The notes under the pieces: model-generated
Seen by the model: only the letters and a program-made list of their open reading frames with translations
Told to the model about the DNA's origin: nothing
Database searches by the model: none
Translations under genes and position numbers: made by a program
Part shown: in pieces, positions 43,691-53,351 of the stretch
Numbering within the stretch: position 1 is the stretch's first letter
How the letters are laid out: the number at the start of each line of letters is the position of its first letter
Assembly (NCBI GenBank): GCA_937868545.1
Contig: CALMMX010000079.1
Coordinates: 1 to 64,000 of the forward strand
Origin: an uncultured Bacteroidota bacterium
Lineage (GTDB): Bacteria; Bacteroidota; Bacteroidia; B-17B0; Aurantibacillaceae
Direction: 5' to 3'
DNA: 64,000 nt

Positions 43691-45895
43691 ATGCTTACAG
43701 AAGTTGAAACGTATAATTTACACGAACCTTTAAAGGCTTTTTTTGGGTTTAACAAGTTTAAAGGTACCCAAGAGGCTATAATCAACAATATTTTAAATAA
43801 ACAAGATACTTTTGTTATTATGCCAACTGGTGGTGGTAAATCATTATGCTACCAATTGCCAGCAATTATGAGCGAGGGAACTGCAATTATTGTTTCACCC
43901 TTAATTGCCTTAATGAAAAACCAAGTTGATGCCATAAGAGGTTTTAGTAACGAAACAAGTATTGCTCATTTTTTAAACTCATCATTAAATAAAGCTGAAA
44001 TTACTACCGTAAAAAACGATGTAATTGCAGGTAAAACCAAGTTATTATATGTTGCTCCTGAGACATTAAATAAAGAAGACAACGTAGCATTTTTCTCAGA
44101 ATTTAAAATTTCTTTTTTTGCAATTGATGAAGCTCACTGTATTTCTGAATGGGGACATGATTTTAGGCCTGAATACCGCCGTTTAAGACCAATTATTGAA
44201 AAACTGGGCTCTGTTCCAGTAATGGCACTTACAGCAACTGCAACTCCTAAAGTTCAACAAGATATTCAAAAAAACTTGGGTATGCAGGACGCTAAATTAT
44301 TTAAGTCATCATTTAATCGTGATAATTTATACTATGAAGTTAGAGCTAAACAAAATGTAATTAAAGAAATCATTAAGTATGCAAAGCAAAATTCTGGAAA
44401 ATCTGGAATTATTTATTGCTTAAGTCGTAAAAAGGTTGAAGAAGTTGCTCAAGCCCTTATTGTAAACGGTGTAAAAGCGGCTCCATATCATGCTGGATTA
44501 GATGCTAAAGAAAGAGCTAAAACTCAAGATGGCTTTTTGATGGAAGATATTGATGTAATTGTAGCTACAATTGCATTTGGAATGGGAATTGACAAGCCAG
44601 ATGTTCGTTATGTTATACATCATGATATTCCAAAATCATTAGAAGGTTATTACCAAGAAACTGGTAGAGCTGGGCGTGATGGTGGAGAAGGAAATTGCAT
44701 TACTTTTTATAGTTATGATGATATCATGAAACTTGAAAAGTTTATGAAAGATAAGCCTGTTAATGAACAAGAAATAGGTAAACAAATGCTTTCAGAAACT
44801 GCTTCATTTGCTGAAACATCATCTTGTAGACGTAAGTTTATTTTACATTACTTTGGAGAAGAATTTAATGAGGCAAAATGTAATGAAATGTGCGATAATT
44901 GCCGTCATCCTAAACAAAAATTTGAAGCTCAAGACGATTTATTATTAGCTATTAAGGCTGTAAAAGAAAGTAAAGAAAAACACAAAGTAAAAGACATTAT
45001 TAATATTTTAATTGGCAACTTAACCGCTACTGGTAAATCATACAAACATGATGCTCTTAAAACTTGGGGAGAAGGTGTTGACCATGATAAAGATGATAAA
45101 TTTTGGAATGCTGTATTACGTCAAGCTTTAGTTTATGGCTATTTCTCAAAAGACATAGAAAACTATGGTATTGTAAAAATTACAGATAAAGGAAAAGATT
45201 TCCTAAAAAATCCTGAAAGCATCAAATTTACACGCGATAACGATTTTAGTAATGCCGAAAGCGATAATGATGATGATATTGCAACTGGTAAAGGCGGAGG
45301 GGCAGATGAAGTATTATTTTCTATGTTAAAAGATTTAACTAAGAAAATTGCTAAGCAAAATAATTTACCTCCTTATGTTATTTTCCAAGAAACATCATTG
45401 GAGGAAATGGCTATTCAATATCCATTAACAATGGAAGAAATGACTAAAATTACAGGTGTTGGTGCGGGCAAAGCAACTAAATACGGTAAGTCGTTTTTAG
45501 AGGTAATTAAAAAACATGTTGAAGAAAACGAAATTGAACGTCCTGTTGATTTAGTAATTAAATCAGTTGTAAATAAATCAGGATTAAAAGTGTTTATTAT
45601 TCAAAATATAGATAGAAAAATTAGCTTAGAAGATATGGCTAAAAATAAAAATCTAAAAATGAATGATTTATTAACTGAAATTGAAACAATTGTTACATCT
45701 GGCACTAAAGTAAACATCAATTATTATATTGATCAAGTAATTGATGAAGATAAAAAAGACGAGATTTACGAATGTTTAAGAGAATCTGAAACAGATGATA
45801 TACAAGCTATTTTAAAAGAACTTGGTGAGGATGAATATACCGAAGAAGAAGTTCGTTTAATGCGCATTAAGTTTATTAGTGAATTTGGAAATTAA
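43691..45895 (+). CDS. recQ: ATP-dependent DNA helicase RecQ
   Basis: The 734-residue protein has the RecQ helicase core (about 10-350) with Walker A MPTGGGKSLCYQLPA, DEAHCISEWGHDFRPEY and QETGRAGRDGGEG, a zinc-binding region with CRR...C..MCDNC (about 378-403), winged-helix RQC, and an HRDC-like and helix-turn-helix C-terminal extension (about 535-734) typical of Bacteroidota RecQ. It unwinds recombination intermediates. It is a single gene with a strong terminator behind it. Confidence 0.96.
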   Translation: MLTEVETYNLHEPLKAFFGFNKFKGTQEAIINNILNKQDTFVIMPTGGGKSLCYQLPAIMSEGTAIIVSPLIALMKNQVDAIRGFSNETSIAHFLNSSLNKAEITTVKNDVIAGKTKLLYVAPETLNKEDNVAFFSEFKISFFAIDEAHCISEWGHDFRPEYRRLRPIIEKLGSVPVMALTATATPKVQQDIQKNLGMQDAKLFKSSFNRDNLYYEVRAKQNVIKEIIKYAKQNSGKSGIIYCLSRKKVEEVAQALIVNGVKAAPYHAGLDAKERAKTQDGFLMEDIDVIVATIAFGMGIDKPDVRYVIHHDIPKSLEGYYQETGRAGRDGGEGNCITFYSYDDIMKLEKFMKDKPVNEQEIGKQMLSETASFAETSSCRRKFILHYFGEEFNEAKCNEMCDNCRHPKQKFEAQDDLLLAIKAVKESKEKHKVKDIINILIGNLTATGKSYKHDALKTWGEGVDHDKDDKFWNAVLRQALVYGYFSKDIENYGIVKITDKGKDFLKNPESIKFTRDNDFSNAESDNDDDIATGKGGGADEVLFSMLKDLTKKIAKQNNLPPYVIFQETSLEEMAIQYPLTMEEMTKITGVGAGKATKYGKSFLEVIKKHVEENEIERPVDLVIKSVVNKSGLKVFIIQNIDRKISLEDMAKNKNLKMNDLLTEIETIVTSGTKVNINYYIDQVIDEDKKDEIYECLRESETDDIQAILKELGEDEYTEEEVRLMRIKFISEFGN

Positions 45896-45912
45896 TTTTT
45901 TCACTTATTTTT

Positions 45913-45952
45913 AAAACTAATTCTCATGAGAAATCTTGAGAATTAGTTTTTT
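45913..45952 (+). terminator. Terminator after recQ
   Basis: A perfect 14-bp stem (AAAACTAATTCTCA at 45913-45926 with 45937-45950, loop of 10) followed by a run of T, 17 bases after the recQ stop. Confidence 0.85.
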
Positions 45953-46070
45953 ATAGCCTGAAACAAATCTCTTTTCTGCCAATTAATAGTACAATTGCTA
46001 GTAAATTTTAGCATCAAATCTTCTTACTTGTTTATTAGCAAAAAAAAGTTAATAAAACTCCTCATAATCA

Positions 46071-46100
46071 TTGCTGAACGTCTTTATTTTGCTAAATTCG
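46071..46100 (+). promoter_or_regulatory. Probable promoter of the leucyl aminopeptidase gene
   Basis: TTG at 46071-46073, a 19-base spacer and TAAATTCG at 46093-46100 (one mismatch to TAnnTTTG) lie 9 bases before the ATG at 46110. This argues that the true start is 46110 and not the in-frame codon at 46071. Confidence 0.35.
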
Positions 46101-46109
46101 CAGGTAGTT

Positions 46110-47546
46110 ATGACAACAGCTATATCAAAAAAAACAACTACAACTTCAAAGGAAAGTTTAGTAGTAATTTGCAAAACATTTAAAAACAATGCTTCATTTA
46201 ATTTAACCAAAGACCAGGTTGATTATATATTAAATGACATTAAAAAAAATGACAAAAAAGTTATTACAATAAATACTCTTTCTAGAATTTTTTCTATTAT
46301 TTTAATTGATGAACAAAAAGAACATTATAAAAATTTAGAAACAATTCGCAAACATGGAGCATCTATTACAGATGTTGTAAATAGCGAAAAACATACAACT
46401 GTTTCCATTATTAATGAATTACAAAATGCAGATTATTCACTTGCATTAGCAGAAGGATTAGCTTTAGCAAACTACCAATTTATAAAGCATAAACCAAGTG
46501 ATGCAAAAAAAGTAAACACGTTAAAAACTATTAATGTAATTGATTCTAAAGTTACATCGCAACATATTTCAAATTTATCAATTGCTATTGATGCAACGCT
46601 TAAAGCAAGAGATTTAGTAAATGAACCTGTTAATCATTTAAATGCAACACAATTATCGCAAGCATTTAAAAACATGGGTAAACAAGCAGGGTTTACAGTA
46701 GAAGTATACAATAAGGCAAAAATTAAACAATTAAAAATGGGTGGTTTATTAGCAGTAAACCAAGGAAGTGTTGATGAACCAACCTTTTCCATTATGGAAT
46801 ACAAACCCAAAAATGAAAAAAACAAAAAACCTTATGTTTTAGTTGGAAAAGGAGTTGTTTATGATACTGGTGGATTAAGTCTAAAGCCAACGCCTAATAG
46901 CATGGATTTAATGAAATGTGATATGGCTGGCGCTGCTGCTGTGGGTTGTACAATGTATGCCATTGCAAAAGCAAAATTAAATGTACATGTTATTGCATTA
47001 GTTCCTGCAACTGACAATAGACCTGGCTTTAACGCTTTTGCACCAGGAGATATTATAACAATGATGGATGGCAGCACAGTAGAAATGCTTAATTCTGATG
47101 CAGAAGGAAGAATGATTTTAGCTGACGCTTTACATTTTGCAAAAAAATATAACCCAGAAATGGCAATTGAACTATCAACCTTAACTGGTGCAGCTGCAGC
47201 TGCAATTGGTCAATACGGCATTGTTAGTATGGGTACAAGCACTGATGAACAAAAAACGAAACTTACAGTGAGTGGTTTGCGCATGCATGAGCGTTTAGTT
47301 GAATTTCCGTTTTGGGATGAATATGCTGAGTTAGTTAAATCTGATATTGCTGATCAAAAAAACCTAGGCGGTCCATATGGCGGCGCTATTACCGCTGGTA
47401 AATTTTTAGAAAAGTTTACTAATTACCCTTATATGCACTTTGATATAGCTGGCCCAGCATTTGTTACAGCAAAAGATAGTTATAGGGGTAAAGGAGGAAC
47501 TGGTTATGGTGTACGTTTATTGTTTGATTTTTTCTCTAATTTATAA
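46110..47546 (+). CDS. pepA: Leucyl aminopeptidase (M17 family)
   Basis: This di-zinc exopeptidase removes N-terminal residues. The 478-residue protein has an N-terminal domain (about 1-160) and the M17 catalytic domain (about 170-475) with VGKGVVYDTGGLSLKP (Lys and Asp ligands), NSDAEGRMILADAL (the family signature) and LTGAAAAAIG. The start at 46110 (MTTAIS) is preferred to an in-frame codon 39 bases earlier, which would overlap a promoter-like element. A gene with a signal peptide follows one base after the stop. It is also a known DNA-binding protein in some bacteria; that is not implied here. Confidence 0.93.
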   Translation: MTTAISKKTTTTSKESLVVICKTFKNNASFNLTKDQVDYILNDIKKNDKKVITINTLSRIFSIILIDEQKEHYKNLETIRKHGASITDVVNSEKHTTVSIINELQNADYSLALAEGLALANYQFIKHKPSDAKKVNTLKTINVIDSKVTSQHISNLSIAIDATLKARDLVNEPVNHLNATQLSQAFKNMGKQAGFTVEVYNKAKIKQLKMGGLLAVNQGSVDEPTFSIMEYKPKNEKNKKPYVLVGKGVVYDTGGLSLKPTPNSMDLMKCDMAGAAAVGCTMYAIAKAKLNVHVIALVPATDNRPGFNAFAPGDIITMMDGSTVEMLNSDAEGRMILADALHFAKKYNPEMAIELSTLTGAAAAAIGQYGIVSMGTSTDEQKTKLTVSGLRMHERLVEFPFWDEYAELVKSDIADQKNLGGPYGGAITAGKFLEKFTNYPYMHFDIAGPAFVTAKDSYRGKGGTGYGVRLLFDFFSNL

Positions 47547-47547
47547 A

Positions 47548-48654
47548 TTGAAATTTTTTAAATACATATTTGTTTTATTAGTGTTTTCAGGCTATGCGCA
47601 AAATAGTTCGGAAAGCCTTATTGCTATTCATTACGACACTGATTCTAAAGCTGATTTAAAGCAAAACATTTACAAATACACGTTTACAAATAATGTGTTT
47701 GCTGGTAGAGAAAAACTTTTGACCGTTGTAGGTAGAAAAAATGATAAAGATTATGTTCGTTTTGACCAAGGAACAAATACCATTTACCAAGACCGTTATT
47801 TAATTTCTAGTATCGGAAATATTGTTGATTTAAAAGAAAAAAAAGTACTACATGATGGTACAGGAAAATTAGTAAAATGCAGTAACGATAGTATTGTTTT
47901 TTATACTAATGACATCTTTAAAGGTAAATACTATTCATATTACGATTTAAAAACCAATAAATACTCTGAAATCAAATCACTTACTTTTAAGGCTATAGTT
48001 GGTCAAGACGTTGAATTAGACAGAACAAAAAGTCCTTATAAATTAAACTACTATCCTGCAAATAAGCCAAAAGTTGTTTTAATGGAAGATGCAGGACATG
48101 GTGGAATAAGTTCAAATTACAAACTTGGCGGCATTCCTATTTATTGGGTAGATGAAAACAACTTTATCTTTCCAAATGTAAAAATTACCAATTTAGAAGG
48201 TGCAATAGTTAAGTATAATCTTCAAACAAAAACACTGAAAGAAATAGGTACATTTAATTCAACTTCTAATCTTGCTCCTAATTATAAAATAGAAAAATCT
48301 GCAAATAGCAGTTTGTTGGAATTTTATTTTAAAGATAAATTGTATCTCATTAATCCTATTAAAGAAACCATGTTAATTAGTAATTACAGAGATTTAGAAA
48401 ACAATTATTCAATAGAAGTTGTAGAAAAACCCTCTGGCCGATTAGTGTTTTTAAAAGGTAAAGAAATTGGAAAAATTCACTTTGCTTTAAATAATTTTAA
48501 ATCAAGTGCTCATTATGCAGCAATAGTTAAAGAAATTGTTATGGGTGATGAATCCTATCAACAAGGACTAGCTGTTTATAATACATACAGTTCTAAGTGG
48601 GAAAATATAGATGCAGAAGAAGTTGCATCGCTAGTAGGTTGGGTAAAATTTTAA
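47548..48654 (+). CDS. Secreted protein of unknown function, coupled to pepA
   Basis: The 368-residue protein starts at a TTG one base after the pepA stop and has a signal peptide (about 1-18, KFFKYIFVLLVFSGYAQ). The mature part is mainly beta structure with repeated short strands and polar turns (for example YYSYYDLKTNKYSEIKSL, YNLQTKTLKEIGTF, YLINPIKETMLISNYRDL), suggesting a propeller or similar fold, but no family is recognised. An in-frame codon at 47461 would place 29 residues inside pepA and before the signal peptide, so it is less likely. pdxA follows after 9 bases. Confidence 0.75.
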   Translation: MKFFKYIFVLLVFSGYAQNSSESLIAIHYDTDSKADLKQNIYKYTFTNNVFAGREKLLTVVGRKNDKDYVRFDQGTNTIYQDRYLISSIGNIVDLKEKKVLHDGTGKLVKCSNDSIVFYTNDIFKGKYYSYYDLKTNKYSEIKSLTFKAIVGQDVELDRTKSPYKLNYYPANKPKVVLMEDAGHGGISSNYKLGGIPIYWVDENNFIFPNVKITNLEGAIVKYNLQTKTLKEIGTFNSTSNLAPNYKIEKSANSSLLEFYFKDKLYLINPIKETMLISNYRDLENNYSIEVVEKPSGRLVFLKGKEIGKIHFALNNFKSSAHYAAIVKEIVMGDESYQQGLAVYNTYSSKWENIDAEEVASLVGWVKF

Positions 48655-48663
48655 TAAGTAATC

Positions 48664-49716
48664 ATGGTAGATAACAAAATAATTGTTGGCATTTCGCAAG
48701 GTGATGTAAATGGAATTGGCTTAGAGATAATTTTAAAAACCTTATCAGAACCTGCATTATCTGAAATTTGTGTTCCTGTTTTATTCAGTTCTCAAAAAAC
48801 TGTTTCCTATTTTAGAAAAGCCTTAAATCTAGAGGAATTTAATTTTAATCCGCTGAGGGATTTTAACCAAATAAATTCAAAAAAACCAAATGTTTTTATT
48901 TGTTACGAAGAAGAAGTAACCATTGAATTAGGCAAAGCAACTTCTGTTAGCGGAAAATATGCTATTTCATCGCTCGACCTAGCTACCCAAGCTTTAATAG
49001 ATAATAAAATAGATGTATTAGTTACTGCTCCAATTAACAAACATGCTATGAAAGAAGCAGGATTTAAACATCCTGGCCATACTGAATATTTAGGAGAAAA
49101 ACTAGGTGGCAAACCTTTAATGCTTTTGTGTTCAGATAAATTAAGAGTAGCTGTTGTTACAGGGCATGTTGCTATTAAAAATGTTTCAAATCAAATTACT
49201 AAAGAAAATGTGCTTGCAAAAATAGAGCAATTAAATACTAGTTTGGTTAAAGATTTTGGAATTCGTAAACCAAAAATTGCGGTATTAGGTTTAAATCCAC
49301 ACGCAGGCGAAAACGGTGCTATAGGTGATGAAGAAATAACTGCTATAATTCCTGCAATACAAAAAGCAAAAGAAAAAATGATAGTTGAAGGCCCTTATTC
49401 TGCTGATGGCTTTTTTGGAAATAATATTCAAACACAATTTGATGGTGTTTTAGCAATGTATCACGACCAAGGTTTAATTCCATTTAAAACCCTAGCATTT
49501 AACAATGGCGTAAATTTTACTGCAGGTTTAAATTTTATACGTACTTCGCCCGACCATGGCACAGCCTATGAAATTGCAGGAAAACAAATTGCTGATGAAA
49601 CATCGTTTAGAGAAGCAATATACCTTGCAATAGACGTTTACAAAAATAGAATGCTAGATTCTGAAATTTCGGCAAATCCATTAGCATTTTCACCCATGAA
49701 AAAAGAGAGAGGATAA
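48664..49716 (+). CDS. pdxA: 4-hydroxythreonine-4-phosphate dehydrogenase
   Basis: PdxA oxidises 4-phosphohydroxy-L-threonine in vitamin B6 (pyridoxal phosphate) synthesis. The 350-residue protein shows the metal-site and substrate motifs: GISQGDVNGIG at the N-terminus, TAPINKHAM, HPGHTEYLGE, LGLNPHAGENGAIGDEE and MYHDQGLIPFKTLAF, RTSPDHGTAYEIAG. Standard length. It forms a rightward unit with pepA and the secreted protein and converges on the methyltransferase gene. Confidence 0.95.
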   Translation: MVDNKIIVGISQGDVNGIGLEIILKTLSEPALSEICVPVLFSSQKTVSYFRKALNLEEFNFNPLRDFNQINSKKPNVFICYEEEVTIELGKATSVSGKYAISSLDLATQALIDNKIDVLVTAPINKHAMKEAGFKHPGHTEYLGEKLGGKPLMLLCSDKLRVAVVTGHVAIKNVSNQITKENVLAKIEQLNTSLVKDFGIRKPKIAVLGLNPHAGENGAIGDEEITAIIPAIQKAKEKMIVEGPYSADGFFGNNIQTQFDGVLAMYHDQGLIPFKTLAFNNGVNFTAGLNFIRTSPDHGTAYEIAGKQIADETSFREAIYLAIDVYKNRMLDSEISANPLAFSPMKKERG

Positions 49717-49732
49717 TTCTCTAGAATTTAAT

Positions 49733-50806
49733 CTAAACACTTTTCTTCTTACAAATTTGAACTGTGTGGCTAATGCCTATATTGTCAATTTGCTCAATAA
49801 CCTTAAAACCAGCTGCATCAATTAACTTATTGAATACTTTGCTGTCATACATTTGACTGTTTCCATTAGCAATATTTGTAAAGTAAAGCGAGGTCATTTG
49901 TAAACTAAAAGCGCCAATTTCAAATTTTTGTCTATCCCAAAAAGTTTCCATAATGTATACGCAGCCATCATCATCAAGTGCTTCGTAACATCTTTTTAAA
50001 ATTCCAACAATTTCAGTTTCACTAAAACAATCCAAAAACTGGCTCATCCAAATTGCATCTGCCCCTTTAGGAAAACGGTTGTTTTCATCCAAAATATTAA
50101 TGGGATGATAACTAACTCTATCAGCAAAACTAGTTTTTGAAATATTTTCCTTTGCCATGCCCAACTGTTGTGGTAAATCTAGCATTGTAATTTTAACATC
50201 AGGATCATAAGACAAACATTTCATTGTAAATTTCCCTGTATTACCGCCAATATCTAAAATATGTTTTGGCTTACGTTTAAATAATTGTTTTAAAGCTGAA
50301 TCAAATGAACCATCAGAATAGTAGTGATCAAAAGCAAACCAGCTATTTTGCGCAGGTTGTTTCATTGTAGATAAACCTTCATATACAGTTGGCCAATCGC
50401 CCAATGCCTTTAATCCTGTTGGCTTTCCTTTAACTATACTATCAGTTAAAGTAAACATCCCTTCATAGCAAACGTCATTTGTAAAATCAAAATTTACACG
50501 TGTCATCTTATCGTTTAAAATAAATACACCTGTTTTTGTTAGACTATACTTTTCGTCATTTTTAGTTAACAAGCCAATACCTAAGCCAGCTTCAACAAGG
50601 ACTCTAACACCATATTCACTTAACTTTAGTTTTGTGTAAATTTCTTCTAATTCAATTCCATTAACACCAGAATCTTCGATTAAATTTAAAATTCCTAAAT
50701 CGCGTAAAGCTTTTGTTGCCTGAAATAATATTGGGGCAAATGCAATAAATTGTGCGTGACTAATTGCTTCAAAAGCAGTTTTGTTATCTTTTGTAAAAAA
50801 ACTCAT
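49733..50806 (-). CDS. SAM-dependent O-methyltransferase-like protein of the polyene-like cluster
   Basis: The 357-residue protein has an N-terminal winged-helix dimerisation region (about 12-100, with LGILNLIEDSGVNGIELEEIY), and a C-terminal Rossmann SAM-binding domain with motif I LDIGGNTGKFTMKCL (about 181-195), VTMLDLPQQL and DAIWMSQFLDCFSE, as in O-methyltransferases of the hydroxyneurosporene/acetylserotonin type. Such genes occur in flexirubin clusters. It diverges from the ammonia-lyase gene across about 130 bases, so both may share regulation. The likely target is a phenolic hydroxyl of the aryl head group; this is inference. Confidence 0.82.
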   Translation of the reverse strand: MSFFTKDNKTAFEAISHAQFIAFAPILFQATKALRDLGILNLIEDSGVNGIELEEIYTKLKLSEYGVRVLVEAGLGIGLLTKNDEKYSLTKTGVFILNDKMTRVNFDFTNDVCYEGMFTLTDSIVKGKPTGLKALGDWPTVYEGLSTMKQPAQNSWFAFDHYYSDGSFDSALKQLFKRKPKHILDIGGNTGKFTMKCLSYDPDVKITMLDLPQQLGMAKENISKTSFADRVSYHPINILDENNRFPKGADAIWMSQFLDCFSETEIVGILKRCYEALDDDGCVYIMETFWDRQKFEIGAFSLQMTSLYFTNIANGNSQMYDSKVFNKLIDAAGFKVIEQIDNIGISHTVQICKKKSV

Positions 50807-50938
50807 TATTAATTTTTATTTAGCAAAGTAAATAAAAGATTGGTAAAAATTTACATTTTTCAATTTTTCTTAACAAATAATTTCCACTAACACTGTAATT
50901 GCAAAATTTTTGTAATATTGTATATTGCACAAAAAATT

Positions 50939-52477
50939 ATGGTTAGTATAGGTGATAAACAAATATCGGGAAACGATTTTTACAAAGTTTTAATAAATAA
51001 TTTAGAACTTTCATTAGATGAGGAGGCATTACGCAAAGTATATCGTAGTCATTATTTTTTAAAGGAATTTACTCGCGAAAAACTCATCTACGGCATCAAT
51101 ACTGGGTTTGGGCCTATGGCACAATACAGAATAAACCATGATGACCAAATGAAGTTACAATATAATTTAATTCGTAGTCATTGTTCTGGTAGTGGTAATC
51201 CAATTCCAGAAATTGATTGTAAAGCAGTTATGCTTGCTCGATTAAATACTTTAATGCAAGGTTTTGCTGGCATTCACCCAGATGCGCTTATACTTATTAA
51301 AGACTTAATAAATAAAAACATTTCACCAGTAATTTATGAACATGGCGGCTTAGGCGCTAGTGGAGATTTGGTTCAATTAGCACACTTAGCTTTAACTTTA
51401 ATAGGCGAAGGTGAAGTTTATTACAATGGCGTAATTACAAGCACTGCAGAGGTATTTAAAAAAGAAAATATTACCCCAATGGAAATTCACATTAGGGAAG
51501 GATTAGCCTTGATGAATGGAACATCAGCCATGAGTGGTATTGGCATGCTAAATGTAATATACGCGCAAAACTTAATGAATTGGAGCTTACTTGCTTCAGC
51601 TACCATTATGGAATTGGTGCAAAGTTTTGATGACCATTATTCTACACCTTTAAATGAAGTTAAACACCACAAAGGACAAAATGCAGTTGCCAAAGCTTTA
51701 CAAGAAACTTTAAAAGATAGTAAATTAGTTAAAAGCAGAGAAGAACATCATTACAAACAAAAAGTAGAAGTAGATGTGTTAGTTGAAAAAATGCAGGAAT
51801 ATTATTCTATTAGATGTGTTCCTCAAATTGTTGGGCCTATTGTAGATACTGTTAACTATGCACAAGATGTTTTAATAAATGAAATTAATTCTGCCAACGA
51901 TAATCCTATTGTAGATTGGGAACGTAAAAATGTATACCATGGAGGTAATTTTCATGGCGATTATGTAGCTTTAGAAATGGACAAACTAAAAATTGCCATT
52001 ACTAAACTTTCTATGTTAGCCGAAAGACAATTAAACTTTTTACTTAATAATAAACTAAATAATATTTTACCGCCATTTGTAAATCACGGTACTTTGGGAT
52101 TAAATCTTGGAATGCAAGGTGTTCAATTTACTGCAACTTCAACTACTGCCGAAAATCAAATGCTATCAAATCCTATGTATGTGCATAGTATCCCGAGTAA
52201 TAATGATAATCAGGATATTGTGAGTATGGGTGCCAATGCTGCATTAATTTGTCAAAAGGTGATTATGAATAGTTATGAGGTTTTAGCAATAGAATGGATG
52301 ACAATTTTACAAGCAATTGATTATTTAAAAATGCAAGACAAGCTATCTTCAAAATCAAAAGAAGCATACGAAAAATTAAGGTTAATTTTTCCTTGTTTTG
52401 TTGAAGATAGTATAAAATATAAGGACGTAAAAAATGTAAAGGAATACATATTTAACAATCATTTAAATGTATTATAA
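50939..52477 (+). CDS. Tyrosine (or histidine/phenylalanine) ammonia-lyase-like enzyme
   Basis: The 512-residue protein is a MIO-type aromatic amino acid lyase: the cofactor triad is Ala140-Ser141-Gly142 in GGLGASGDLVQL, with Tyr51 in YGINTGFGPM and the late STTAENQMLSNPMYVHSIPS. It resembles, from memory, the Flavobacterium johnsoniae flexirubin-cluster enzyme known to act as a tyrosine ammonia-lyase, sharing NLIRSHCSGSG-type and YHGGNFHGDY motifs, so 4-coumarate is the expected product. Selectivity pair is Ser80-His81, as in HutH, so substrate must be tested. The ATG at 50939 is preferred to a TTG 21 bases upstream. No hut genes are nearby. Confidence 0.88.
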   Translation: MVSIGDKQISGNDFYKVLINNLELSLDEEALRKVYRSHYFLKEFTREKLIYGINTGFGPMAQYRINHDDQMKLQYNLIRSHCSGSGNPIPEIDCKAVMLARLNTLMQGFAGIHPDALILIKDLINKNISPVIYEHGGLGASGDLVQLAHLALTLIGEGEVYYNGVITSTAEVFKKENITPMEIHIREGLALMNGTSAMSGIGMLNVIYAQNLMNWSLLASATIMELVQSFDDHYSTPLNEVKHHKGQNAVAKALQETLKDSKLVKSREEHHYKQKVEVDVLVEKMQEYYSIRCVPQIVGPIVDTVNYAQDVLINEINSANDNPIVDWERKNVYHGGNFHGDYVALEMDKLKIAITKLSMLAERQLNFLLNNKLNNILPPFVNHGTLGLNLGMQGVQFTATSTTAENQMLSNPMYVHSIPSNNDNQDIVSMGANAALICQKVIMNSYEVLAIEWMTILQAIDYLKMQDKLSSKSKEAYEKLRLIFPCFVEDSIKYKDVKNVKEYIFNNHLNVL

Positions 52478-52566
52478 ATTACATTCTATAATTGTCAATC
52501 ATAGAAATTTACATTTTACAAATTGAAGAATAATCTTAGCACACAACAAGAATAAATTACTACATT

Positions 52567-53295
52567 ATGGAATACGCATTAGTTACAGGAGGAAGCAGAG
52601 GTATTGGAAAAGCCATTTGCTTAAGATTAGCCGATATGGGTTACAATATTATTGTAAACTATACTTCAAATGACGAAGAGGCTCTTAAAACACAACAACT
52701 CATTAAAGAAAAAGGTGTTGATGCCATTTTAATGAAATTTGATGTGAGCAAAATTGCTGAAGTAGATGAACATATAGAAAAATGGATTGCAACTAATACA
52801 GATAAAACAATTTCAGTGCTAGTTAATAATGCTGGTATACGTAAGGATAATCTTTTGGTATTTATTAGTCCAGATGATTGGAATAGAGTACTTGATATTA
52901 CTGTTGATGGTTTTTATAATGTAACACGCCATGTTGTAAAAAGCATGTTGAGCAAGCGAAAAGGGCGTATTGTAAATATTGTATCATTATCAGGTTTAAA
53001 AGGCATGCCAGGACAAACCAATTATTCTGCTTCAAAAGGAGCTATAATTGCTGCTACCAAATCATTAGCTCAAGAAATTGGAAAACGTGGTATTACAGTT
53101 AATGCAGTAGCTCCAGGATTTATTAAAACAGATATGACACAAGATATTAATGAGGCAGATTACAAAGCTATGGTCCCTATGAATAGATTTGGAGAACCTG
53201 AAGAAGTTGCAGGAGTTGTAGCCTTTTTAGTTGGAAAAGATTCTAGTTATGTTACAGGTCAAGTAATTTCTGTAAATGGTGGACTATATAGCTAA
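52567..53295 (+). CDS. 3-oxoacyl-ACP reductase (FabG-like)
   Basis: The 242-residue short-chain dehydrogenase has the cofactor motif TGGSRGIGKAICLRLA, NNAGIRKDN and the catalytic set Ser140, Tyr153 and Lys157 (in IVSLSGLKG and NYSASKGA). It would reduce the beta-keto group of ACP-bound intermediates. Position between the ammonia-lyase and ketosynthase makes it the reductase of the polyene-like pathway rather than of primary fatty acid synthesis. The name fabG is not assigned because a housekeeping copy is expected elsewhere. Confidence 0.9.
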   Translation: MEYALVTGGSRGIGKAICLRLADMGYNIIVNYTSNDEEALKTQQLIKEKGVDAILMKFDVSKIAEVDEHIEKWIATNTDKTISVLVNNAGIRKDNLLVFISPDDWNRVLDITVDGFYNVTRHVVKSMLSKRKGRIVNIVSLSGLKGMPGQTNYSASKGAIIAATKSLAQEIGKRGITVNAVAPGFIKTDMTQDINEADYKAMVPMNRFGEPEEVAGVVAFLVGKDSSYVTGQVISVNGGLYS

Positions 53296-53351
53296 TCCAA
53301 TATTTAAAAAATTAATTAACTCAGAAAATATAGAAATATCAAATTAAACAA

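Noticed and set aside
46071-46110. Longer N-terminus of the leucyl aminopeptidase beginning at 46071
   Set aside because: It would begin at a TTG that is the likely -33 element, and the added residues do not resemble the family's N-terminus.
47461-47548. Start of the secreted protein at 47461 inside pepA
   Set aside because: It places 29 residues before a clean signal peptide and overlaps pepA by 86 bases; the TTG at 47548 directly precedes the signal peptide.
50939-52477. Histidine utilisation enzyme HutH
   Set aside because: No hutU, hutI or hutG nearby; neighbours are ketosynthase, ACP, reductase and acyltransferase genes, and the motifs match the flexirubin-cluster lyases as remembered.
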